From UBA5486 sp036744795 (GTDB taxonomy: Bacteria > Bacillota > UBA4882 > UBA10575): 29,615 nt of DNA. The notes beneath the pieces are model-generated. The model did no database searches. It had not been told where the DNA came from and saw only the letters and a program-made list of their open reading frames with translations. The DNA is taken from contig DAIOHK010000028.1 of NCBI GenBank assembly GCA_036744795.1, forward strand, positions 1 to 29,615. The letters are read 5' to 3'. Shown piece after piece: positions 1 through 7,604 of the stretch (positions are counted from its first letter, which is position 1; each line of letters opens with the position of its first letter). The translations under genes were made by a program, and so were the position numbers.

Positions 1-906
1 CAATCTCAGATGGCAGAGTTGTTTCAAACAACTAAGCAAAATGTCAGCTTGCATATTAATAATTGTTTTAAGGAAGGGGAGCTTGATAAAAATTCAGTTG
101 TCAAGGAATACTTGACAACTGCCCTTGATGGAAAGGCATATAATACAAAGCATTACAATTTAGATGTAATAATATCTGTTGGTTATAGAATTAAGTCTCA
201 TCGTGGCACTCAATTTAGAATTTGGGCGACGCAAAGGCTCAAAGAATACTTAATTAAAGGTTTTACAATGAATGATGACTTGCTAAAGAATTCAGGCGGG
301 GGAAATTACTTTCAAGAGCTGTTGGAACGGATCAGGGATATTCGGTCTAGTGAGAAAGTATTTTACCGACAAGTTTTAGATATCTATGCCACGAGTATAG
401 ATTATGATCCAAGAGCGGAAACTTCCAAACTTTTTTTTAAGACAGTTCAGAATAAAATGCATTATGCGGCTCATGGACATACCGCAGCAGAAATCATGTA
501 TCTAAGGGCTAATGCAGAGGATTCCTTTATGGGTATGACTACATTTGAAGGGGAAAAACCTAAAAAATCAGATGTTACAGTGGCAAAAAATTATTTAAAA
601 GAAGATGAAATAAGCATTTTAAATAGACTGGTATCCGCCTATCTTGAGTTTGCCGAATTACAGGCAATAAGGCAAAAACCAATGTATATGAAAGATTGGA
701 TCGAAAAGTTAGATGATTTTATCAAGATGAGTGGGAGCGAATTACTGCAACATGCTGGGAAGATCAGTCGTGAACAAGCTAAAATAAAAGCTGAACTTGA
801 ATATGAGAAATACCGGCAAAAACAGAAAGATGAATTATCCAAAGTAGAGTTGGATTTTTTGGAAAGTATTAAAGAGACGCAAAAGCTGTTGGAGGGAAAG
901 GAGTGA
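1..906 (+). CDS. RhuM-family protein (5' end outside window)
   Basis: The reading frame is open from base 1 (Q-S-Q before the first methionine at 10), so the true start lies upstream and the N-terminus is missing. The visible start, MAELFQTTKQNVSLHINN, is the DNA-binding-like N-terminal segment typical of the virulence RhuM family (named after a Salmonella pathogenicity-island gene). The family is usually about 330 aa, so some 30 residues are probably missing. The C-terminal third (residues about 255-298 from the visible Met) is charged and probably coiled-coil. RhuM genes are often found between hsdM and hsdS of type I restriction operons, and hsdS follows here after 7 bases. The molecular function is not established; a role in regulating or accompanying the restriction system is inference. 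Confidence 0.85.
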   Translation, partial: QSQMAELFQTTKQNVSLHINNCFKEGELDKNSVVKEYLTTALDGKAYNTKHYNLDVIISVGYRIKSHRGTQFRIWATQRLKEYLIKGFTMNDDLLKNSGGGNYFQELLERIRDIRSSEKVFYRQVLDIYATSIDYDPRAETSKLFFKTVQNKMHYAAHGHTAAEIMYLRANAEDSFMGMTTFEGEKPKKSDVTVAKNYLKEDEISILNRLVSAYLEFAELQAIRQKPMYMKDWIEKLDDFIKMSGSELLQHAGKISREQAKIKAELEYEKYRQKQKDELSKVELDFLESIKETQKLLEGKE

Positions 907-913
907 TGGGGGT

Positions 914-2143
914 ATGGGTGAGAGGGAGTGGAAAGAGGTTTCGCTCAGTGAAGTATGTGATATTATTGGTGGAGGTACTCCAAAAACATTTGTAGAAGAA
1001 TACTGGAATGGAAATATTCCGTGGCTTTCTGTTGTTGATTTTAATAACGATAATCGCCATGTGTTTATTACAGAAAAAACAATAACAGAACAGGGACTAA
1101 AAAATAGTTCAACGAAACTACTTAACACAGGGGATCTTATTATTTCTGCAAGAGGTACTGTTGGGGCATTAGCACAGTTAGCTGTTCCAATGGCTTTCAA
1201 TCAATCATGTTATGGTATAAGAGCTAAACCTATGACCATAAATGATTTTTTGTATTATGCGATTAAAAATATAATAGGGCAGATAAAAGCGAACACTCAC
1301 GGTTCTGTTTTTGATACTATTACGAGAGCTACTTTTGATAATTTGAAGATTCTATTTCCGCCCCTCCCCGAACAAAAAGCCATCGCCGCTAGCCTTTCCT
1401 GTCTTGATGATAAAATTGAACTCAATCACCGCATTAATAAAACCCTGGAGGAAATAGCACAGGCTATCTTCAAAAGTTGGTTTGTAGATTTTGAGCCTTT
1501 TCAGGATGGGGAGTTTAAGGATAGCGAGTTAGGAAGAATACCGAAGGGGTGGAGGGTTGAAAGTTTAGATAATATTGCTGATTTTCTAAATGGACTAGCT
1601 ATGCAAAAATATCGTTCGAAAACAGATGATTTTTTGCCTGTTATAAAGATTAGAGAGTTGAATCAAGGATTTACAGATGACAGTTCCGACAAAGCAAGTG
1701 TAACTATTCCTGAGCAATATATTATTAATAATGGAGATGTAATATTTTCATGGTCTGGAATATTAGAGGTGAAAATTTGGACAGGAGAAAAAGGAGCTTT
1801 AAATCAGCATTTATTTAAGGTTACATCAAAGAAATATGAAAAATGGTTCTACTACTTGTGGACATTGAAACATCTTGAAAAATTTAGGGCTATTGCACAA
1901 GATAAAGCAACGACAATGGGTCATATAAGAAGAAAGGACTTAACAGAATCAAAAGTGTTAATACCGAAGGACTCGGACATGAAATTTTTGAGTAATATTT
2001 TAAACTCAATTTATGAAAAAATTATTAAATTATATCTCGAAAACAGAACTTTAAAAGAAATTAGAGACACCCTCCTCCCCAAACTAATGTCCGGTGAGAT
2101 CCGGGTGCCAATCGAGGAGAATACCACTAATAAACAAGGGTAA
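914..2143 (+). CDS. hsdS: Type I restriction-modification specificity subunit HsdS
   Basis: HsdS sets the DNA target of a type I restriction-modification complex (HsdR2M2S1). The 409-residue length is normal. Layout: target-recognition domain 1 (residues about 1-150, beginning WKEVSLSEVCDIIGGGTPK); central conserved helical spacer (about 153-195, PPLPEQKAIAASLSCLDDKI... ending SWFVDFEP); target-recognition domain 2 (about 208-360, opening LGRIPKGWRVESLDNIADF); and distal conserved repeat (about 375-400, ENRTLKEIRDTLLPKLMSGE). The ATG at 914 follows the GGAGGGAAAGGAG site that overlaps the end of the RhuM gene. The two recognition domains differ, so a bipartite asymmetric target is expected; the target itself cannot be read from the sequence. 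The domains are more AT-rich than hsdR, as is usual for exchanged HsdS domains. Confidence 0.95.
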   Translation: MGEREWKEVSLSEVCDIIGGGTPKTFVEEYWNGNIPWLSVVDFNNDNRHVFITEKTITEQGLKNSSTKLLNTGDLIISARGTVGALAQLAVPMAFNQSCYGIRAKPMTINDFLYYAIKNIIGQIKANTHGSVFDTITRATFDNLKILFPPLPEQKAIAASLSCLDDKIELNHRINKTLEEIAQAIFKSWFVDFEPFQDGEFKDSELGRIPKGWRVESLDNIADFLNGLAMQKYRSKTDDFLPVIKIRELNQGFTDDSSDKASVTIPEQYIINNGDVIFSWSGILEVKIWTGEKGALNQHLFKVTSKKYEKWFYYLWTLKHLEKFRAIAQDKATTMGHIRRKDLTESKVLIPKDSDMKFLSNILNSIYEKIIKLYLENRTLKEIRDTLLPKLMSGEIRVPIEENTTNKQG

Positions 2144-2194
2144 ACCCTTATAAATAAAGATAAAGCAAAAGACGAATTAAGGAGGTGGCGACAG

Positions 2195-5100
2195 ATGAGG
2201 AGTAATTTCTACGAGTCCCACTTAGAAGAGGCGGCCCTGGAATGGTTTGAGGAACTTGGCTATGAAATAGTCTTTGCTCCGGATTTGGCTCCGGATGGAG
2301 ATTATCCGGAGCGGGAAGATTATAGTGATGTTGTGCTTGCCGAGAGGTTGAAAGAAGCGCTGGCGCGGATTAATCCCCGGCTGCCCGGGGAGGCATTGGA
2401 GGAAGCCTTCCGGCAGATTACGATTCCGCAAAGCCCGAGCCTGTTAATGAATAATAAGGCTTTTCATAAGATGATTACCAATGGTATTGATGTACAGGTA
2501 CGTCGGGAAGATGCCGGTTACCGGACGGAAAAGGCGTATGTTTTCGATTTTAAAGAGCCGCAGAATAATGATTTTATGGTGGCTAACCAATTTACCGTTG
2601 TTGAGCATGGGGTGGAGAAAAGGCCGGATCTTATTGCCTTTGTCAATGGGCTTCCTTTGGTAGTTGTTGAGTTGAAAAGTGCCAGTGATGAGAATGTTGA
2701 GATTACTGATGCCTATCACCAGCTCCAAACCTATAAGATGACTATTCCTTCCTTATTCACCTATAATGCTTTTCTGGTCGCCAGTGATGGTGTGAATGCC
2801 AGGGCAGGTACGCTTACTGCCAATGAGGACTGGTTTTTGGCCTGGCGGACGATTGATGGTGAGACGATTGCCCCGCAGTCTATTCCGCAGTTGGAGGTCT
2901 TGATTAAGGGGATGTTTGAACAGGAGTGTTTCCTTGATCTGATCAGGTATTTTATCTTATTCCAGAGCGATGGTAAGGATACACAGAAGATTCTGGCTGG
3001 TTATCATCAGTATTATGCGGTTAATAAGGCAGTGAGGAGCACCAAACGTGCTACGATGGAGACTGGAGACCGGCGGATTGGTGTGGTCTGGCATACCCAG
3101 GGTAGCGGGAAGAGTTTATCCATGGTTTTCTATACCGGTAAACTGGTTGTAGATGAAGAACTGGAAAACCCCACTATTGTAGTGATTACGGACCGAAATG
3201 ATTTGGATGATCAGTTATATACCACTTTCCAAAAAAGTCAGGATCTGCTGAGAAGTATCCCGGTACAAGCTAGTGATCGGGCTCATCTAAGGGAACTGTT
3301 GAATAACCGTACCAGTGGGGGTATTATCTTTACCACTATCCAAAAGTTTGCACCCTCTACTGAACAAGTGAAAGAGGATGCAAAGCTTTATTCCCTGGAT
3401 AAAGTAGCGGATCATTATGCTGACTATGGGGAAAAGGTTATGACCAAACGTAAAAATGTAATTGTGATTGCAGATGAAGCCCATCGCAGCCAATACGGGT
3501 TTGGTGCCGAAATTGTCAGAGGAAAAACTGAAGCACAGATCAAATATGGTTATGCCAAGTATATGCGGGATAGTCTGCCGAATGCCTCTTATATTGGGTT
3601 TACCGGCACACCGGTGGAATTAACCGATAAGAATACCCGGGCGGTCTTCGGGGATTACATAGATATTTATGATATGACCAGATCGGTTGAGGATGGAACC
3701 ACGGTTAAGATTTACTATGAAAGTAGAATTGCCAAGCTAGAGCTGCCGGAGGAGATGAAGCCTCAAGTTGATAGCGAATATGAGGAGATCACAGAGTTTC
3801 AGGAAGCAAGCCAGAAAGAAAAACTCAAAACTAAGTGGGCACGGCTGGAGGCGATTGTTGGTGCTAAAGAACGGATCAAGCTGATTGCCCAGGATATTGT
3901 TACCCACTTTGAAGAGCGGGAGCGAGCCCAAGAGAATGAGGGCGGCAAAGCGATGATTGTTGCTATGAGCAGGAGGATTGCTATCGAGTTATATAAAGAG
4001 ATTGTTGCGTTGCGTCCGGATTGGCATAGCGAGGATTTAATGGCTGGCAAGATTAAAGTGGTGATGACGGGAAGTTCGGCCGATCCGGCCCAGTGGCAAC
4101 CCTTTATTGGTACCAAAGCGACCAGGGAAGTATTAGCAAAACGGATGAAAGATACTAATGATGAACTAAAGATGGTTATTGTTCGTGATATGTGGCTGAC
4201 CGGCTTTGATGTACCTAGTATGCATACGATGTATATTGATAAGCCGATGAGCGGGCATAATCTGATGCAAGCAATCGCTAGGGTAAACCGGGTCTTTAAA
4301 GATAAACAAGGAGGACTGGTTGTTGATTATATCGGGATTGCGGAAAATTTAAAAACAGCGCTTTCTCAATATACGGATAGTGATCAAAAGACAACAGGCA
4401 TTGATACGGAAGTAGCTGTTGAGGTGCTCTTAGAAAAGTATGATCTGATCAAAGAGTTGTTACATGGCCATGATTATAGTAAATTCTTCACTGGTAAACC
4501 CAGTGAGAAGATGCAGGCGATTGTGGAAACCATGGATTTTATCATTGAACTTCGTGAAGAGAGAAAGAATGATTATCTAAAGTTGGTTACAGAAATGGCA
4601 CGTGCCTATTCTTTATGTGCGACCACGGATACTGCTCAAAGATTGAATGTGGAGATCGGATTCCATAAAGCGGTCAAGGCAGGTCTGGTTAAACTGATTA
4701 CTGATGATAATAGAAAGAAGACTACTTCGCAACTTGATGCTGAGTTGAACCAGTTAATCTCAAAAGCTATTTCTTCCGATGAAGTTGTTGATATCCTGAG
4801 TGCGGTTGGAATTTCCAAGCCCAATATTGCCATCCTGTCTGACGAGTTTCTGGATGAAGTTAAAGGAATGAAGCAGAAGAACTTAGCAGTTGAATTATTG
4901 AACAGATTGCTGAAAGGTAGTATCAAAACTTTCTCCCGACGTAACCTGGTGCAGTCCAAAAAATTCTCAGAGTTATTGGAGGCGGCGATTAGAAAGTATC
5001 AGAACCGGACAATTGAGACCACACAAGTAATCATGGAACTTATTGAGCTGGCGAAACAGATTAATGAAGCAGAGAAACGGGGAGAAAGTACCGGGCTGAC

Positions 5101-5380
5101 CCCGGATGAATTAGCCTTTTATGATGCTTTAGCAGATAATGAATCGGCTAAAGAAATAATGGGCGATGAGATTCTGAAGCAAATTGCTAGGGATCTAACG
5201 ATCTCGATTAAGAATAATCTTACTGTGGACTGGACGATTCGTGAAAGTGTTCAGGCTAACATGAGGATGATCATAAAACGTTTGCTGAAAAAGTATGGCT
5301 ATCCGCCGGATCAGTCGAAGACAGCAGTTGAACTTGTTATGGAACAAACTAAATTAATGTGTTTAAATGAGATTAGGTAA
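2195..5380 (+). CDS. hsdR: Type I restriction endonuclease subunit HsdR
   Basis: This is the motor and nuclease subunit of the type I system: an ATP-driven translocase that cuts DNA away from the HsdS site. The 1061 residues are full length. The N-terminal PD-(D/E)XK nuclease shows D145 in RPDLIAF and E159-L-K161 in VVVELKS. Superfamily 2 helicase motifs follow: Walker A QGSGKS at 302-307, DEAH at 427-430, and GFTGTPVE (motif III-like) further on. QAIARVNRVF matches helicase motif VI. The C-terminal helical region probably docks onto the methylase core. The ATG follows AAGGAGG at a normal distance, 51 bases after hsdS, so it is probably co-transcribed. No frameshift or missing catalytic residue is seen, so the enzyme is probably active if hsdM is intact upstream. 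Confidence 0.97.
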   Translation: MRSNFYESHLEEAALEWFEELGYEIVFAPDLAPDGDYPEREDYSDVVLAERLKEALARINPRLPGEALEEAFRQITIPQSPSLLMNNKAFHKMITNGIDVQVRREDAGYRTEKAYVFDFKEPQNNDFMVANQFTVVEHGVEKRPDLIAFVNGLPLVVVELKSASDENVEITDAYHQLQTYKMTIPSLFTYNAFLVASDGVNARAGTLTANEDWFLAWRTIDGETIAPQSIPQLEVLIKGMFEQECFLDLIRYFILFQSDGKDTQKILAGYHQYYAVNKAVRSTKRATMETGDRRIGVVWHTQGSGKSLSMVFYTGKLVVDEELENPTIVVITDRNDLDDQLYTTFQKSQDLLRSIPVQASDRAHLRELLNNRTSGGIIFTTIQKFAPSTEQVKEDAKLYSLDKVADHYADYGEKVMTKRKNVIVIADEAHRSQYGFGAEIVRGKTEAQIKYGYAKYMRDSLPNASYIGFTGTPVELTDKNTRAVFGDYIDIYDMTRSVEDGTTVKIYYESRIAKLELPEEMKPQVDSEYEEITEFQEASQKEKLKTKWARLEAIVGAKERIKLIAQDIVTHFEERERAQENEGGKAMIVAMSRRIAIELYKEIVALRPDWHSEDLMAGKIKVVMTGSSADPAQWQPFIGTKATREVLAKRMKDTNDELKMVIVRDMWLTGFDVPSMHTMYIDKPMSGHNLMQAIARVNRVFKDKQGGLVVDYIGIAENLKTALSQYTDSDQKTTGIDTEVAVEVLLEKYDLIKELLHGHDYSKFFTGKPSEKMQAIVETMDFIIELREERKNDYLKLVTEMARAYSLCATTDTAQRLNVEIGFHKAVKAGLVKLITDDNRKKTTSQLDAELNQLISKAISSDEVVDILSAVGISKPNIAILSDEFLDEVKGMKQKNLAVELLNRLLKGSIKTFSRRNLVQSKKFSELLEAAIRKYQNRTIETTQVIMELIELAKQINEAEKRGESTGLTPDELAFYDALADNESAKEIMGDEILKQIARDLTISIKNNLTVDWTIRESVQANMRMIIKRLLKKYGYPPDQSKTAVELVMEQTKLMCLNEIR

Positions 5381-5384
5381 CAAA

Positions 5385-5498
5385 ATGGCAGAGAGAAAAT
5401 TTGATATTGATATTAACGAATATAAAAAATTAAAGGCATCACTGAAACTGATGCCACAGCTTGCCCAGGGGGAGCTAACAGGAAGAGAAAAAGCATAG
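5385..5498 (+). CDS. Short hypothetical ORF after hsdR (37 aa)
   Basis: ATG at 5385 begins 4 bases after the hsdR stop and gives a 37-residue charged peptide beginning MAERKFDIDINEYKK. The same frame reopens immediately after its TAG with an ATG at 5499 and runs 22 more codons. There is no good ribosome site, only AGGTAA; translation could be coupled to hsdR. I do not recognise the family. It may be the 5' remnant of a gene broken by an in-frame stop and later decay, or a chance ORF. Confidence 0.3.
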   Translation: MAERKFDIDINEYKKLKASLKLMPQLAQGELTGREKA

Positions 5499-5736
5499 AT
5501 GACGATTGAGGAAGTGCAATGGCAGCCGGAGAAAAAGTTACTTGTTTTTATGCTCTATCTAGCATAGAATTAAAGGAAATACTTGCTAATGTCAACCTAT
5601 AAATTGGAGGTTAAAATTTTATACAGGTACAACTGGCTAATCTTTCTTCTCAAAAAAATAACGGCTATTTTATATTTTCAAAAGTAAGGCAGATTTACTA
5701 ACCTTGGTTTTGAATAATTGTTGAAAGGTGAGCGTA
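5499..5736 (+). other. Intergenic region before cardiolipin synthase
   Basis: This AT-rich stretch holds a 22-codon continuation of the preceding frame (5499-5567) and then no coding signal. No convincing terminator for hsdR or consensus promoter for the next gene was found. The ribosome site of the next gene, AAAGGTG, is at 5724-5730. Confidence 0.4.
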
Positions 5737-7272
5737 ATGTCAAGAAAAGCAGAAAAAAAGGTCGCTGGTATGATACGAATTATTATTGTCGGTCTGGCTG
5801 TATTGGCACAACTTTTTTTATTGGCTCTGGTTGTTACGCGGCTTAGGTATAACGCGGTCTATATCTATTTTTTATTCGAGGTCTTAGGACTGTTGGCGAT
5901 ACTCGTATTGATTGATAAAAAAAGAAACTCTTCATACACCGTTCTCTGGGTGACTGTTATTCTTATCTTACCGGTTTTTGGCTATTTACTTTACATTTTG
6001 TGGGGGAGGACGGCGACTAAAGGGCGGAGAAGCGTGAGAATCCAGGAAACGCTTACCCGCGGGGTAAAATATTTAGAGCAGGACCCTGAGGTGTATGCAG
6101 AATTAGAAGAAGCCCACCCCTGGCGGAAAAGAATTGCCGGATTTCTGATCCGTGAGGGATTTCCTTTATATAATAATACGAAATGCGAGTATTTTTCTCT
6201 GGGGGAGTTACAGTTTGAGCAGATGCTTTTAGATATGGAAAAAGCTAAACATTTTATCTTTCTTGAATACTTTATTTTGAGTGAAGGAAAACTTTGGGAT
6301 CGGATACGTGAAGTTCTAAAGCACAAAGCGGCCCAAGGTGTTGAAGTAAGAATCTTATTTGATGATTTTGGCAGTATCATTACTTTACCTAATAATTTTA
6401 TTAAGCAACTGAAAAACGAAGGCATTCAGGCGATGGCCTTTAACCCGGTACATAGATATATTTCACGGCTTTATATTAATTACCGTAATCACCAGAAGAT
6501 TGTAGTAATTGATGGTAATATTGGTTACACCGGCGGTACTAACCTGGCTGATGAATACGTAAATATCTTTCCCAAACATGGACACTGGAAGGATACGGCC
6601 ATCAGGCTTGAGGGGGACGCAGTTTGGAGTTTGACCGTCACCTTTTTACAGATGTGGGAAACAGAAAGTAAAATTCAAGAGGAGTATCTAAATTACCGAC
6701 CGACCATTAACATTACGGGAGATGGTTTTTACCAGCCTTTTTCTGATGGACCTGTGAACAATCCGCGTAATCCGGCAGAGACAATGTATCGTCAAGTGAT
6801 TTCGAATGCTAAAGAATACGTCTATATTACCACTCCCTATCTTGTTATTAATGATTCGATGATTGATGCACTATGTACTGCGGCTATGGGCGGGATAGAT
6901 GTTAGAATTATTACCCCGAAAATATGGGATCACTGGTATGTTCATATGGTTACCCGCTCGAACTATGGAAGACTTATCAGAGCGGGTGTCCGCATCTACG
7001 AATATACCCCGGGGTATATTCATGCCAAGACGATCATCAGTGATGATGACCAGGCGATTACAGGTAGCATTAATATGGATTACCGTAGTTTTTACCTTCA
7101 TTTTGAAAACGGGGTTTGGATCTGTGGAGCCCCGGTGCTGGAGAAGATTAAGGAGGATATTGTCGCCACCTTTGAAGTTTCTGAAGAAATTGATTTACAG
7201 GAATGGGAGAATAGGCCATGGTGGGTGAAAATTTTACAAGCCTTCTTACGTTTGTTCGCACCGCTACTTTAG
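5737..7272 (+). CDS. cls: Cardiolipin synthase (phospholipase D family)
   Basis: This enzyme joins two phosphatidylglycerol molecules into cardiolipin and glycerol at the cytoplasmic membrane. The 511-residue protein has the usual bacterial Cls layout: two N-terminal membrane segments (about residues 10-32 and 38-60), then two phospholipase-D domains. Each has an HKD motif: HQKIVVIDGNIGYTGG with H252 and K254, and HAKTIISDDDQAITGS with H429 and K431. The ATG at 5737 is preferred over an in-frame GTG at 5728 because AAAGGTG (5724-5730) sits the right distance from 5737 and covers the GTG. The gene stands alone between non-related neighbours, and nothing in the sequence shows how it is regulated. 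Confidence 0.95.
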   Translation: MSRKAEKKVAGMIRIIIVGLAVLAQLFLLALVVTRLRYNAVYIYFLFEVLGLLAILVLIDKKRNSSYTVLWVTVILILPVFGYLLYILWGRTATKGRRSVRIQETLTRGVKYLEQDPEVYAELEEAHPWRKRIAGFLIREGFPLYNNTKCEYFSLGELQFEQMLLDMEKAKHFIFLEYFILSEGKLWDRIREVLKHKAAQGVEVRILFDDFGSIITLPNNFIKQLKNEGIQAMAFNPVHRYISRLYINYRNHQKIVVIDGNIGYTGGTNLADEYVNIFPKHGHWKDTAIRLEGDAVWSLTVTFLQMWETESKIQEEYLNYRPTINITGDGFYQPFSDGPVNNPRNPAETMYRQVISNAKEYVYITTPYLVINDSMIDALCTAAMGGIDVRIITPKIWDHWYVHMVTRSNYGRLIRAGVRIYEYTPGYIHAKTIISDDDQAITGSINMDYRSFYLHFENGVWICGAPVLEKIKEDIVATFEVSEEIDLQEWENRPWWVKILQAFLRLFAPLL

Positions 7273-7279
7273 TTAATAA

Positions 7280-7504
7280 AAATGTCTGCTTAAAGAGGAC
7301 CATACTAAAAGGTTAAATCCAGATACTCTTAGCCCGATAAATAACATCCGGCTAGACAAAGGGATGTGGCCGGATGAACGGGACAATTATTTGAGTGACA
7401 TTATTAATGAACTAGAGAAGGGGAAAATGCTGCAATATAAGTTTAGTGTATATGACCGGTTCTCTAGCGGGTCAGATAATTCGGGCTTTTTGCGTTGTCA
7501 TTGA
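7280..7504 (+). pseudogene. Unidentified gene fragment truncated by an inserted element
   Basis: After a stop at 7277-7279 an open frame of 74 codons runs to TGA 7502-7504. It includes a possible ATG at 7364 (46 aa, MWPDERDNYLSDIINELEK...). Upstream of that ATG the frame still looks protein-like (residues such as RLNPDTLSPINNIRLDKG), with no start codon, which suggests a remnant and not a real small gene. The last codons (GFLRCH) come from the left inverted repeat of the MITE-like element at 7486, so the insertion appears to have cut the original frame. I do not recognise the parent family. Confidence 0.35.
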
Positions 7505-7599
7505 TTATTTCTGTCCCTGTACAATATATTGATAGCCTAATACAAGCCCAACACTATATATTGTGTTGGGACATTTTAAAAAGGACACAACGCAAAAAG
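7486..7599. mobile_element. MITE-like element with 13-bp perfect terminal inverted repeats
   Basis: CTTTTTGCGTTGT at 7486-7498 and its exact reverse complement ACAACGCAAAAAG at 7587-7599 bound a 114-bp non-coding segment. It also contains an internal 8-bp perfect hairpin (7547-7570). It ends 5 bases before the stop codon of the convergent esterase gene. Size, perfect ends, internal hairpin and intergenic position fit a miniature inverted-repeat element. No clear target-site duplication was found at the borders, and no transposase is present in the window. Alternatively the two repeats could be the stem of a long bidirectional terminator. Confidence 0.5.
7547..7570. repeat. Hairpin between convergent cls and esterase genes
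   Basis: CCCAACAC (7547-7554) pairs perfectly with GTGTTGGG (7563-7570) across an 8-base loop, TATATATT. Neither side has a clean T-run (the plus side continues ACATTTT), so it is only a weak candidate terminator. It lies inside the MITE-like element and may be part of that. Confidence 0.5.
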
Positions 7600-7604
7600 T
7601 TTAA

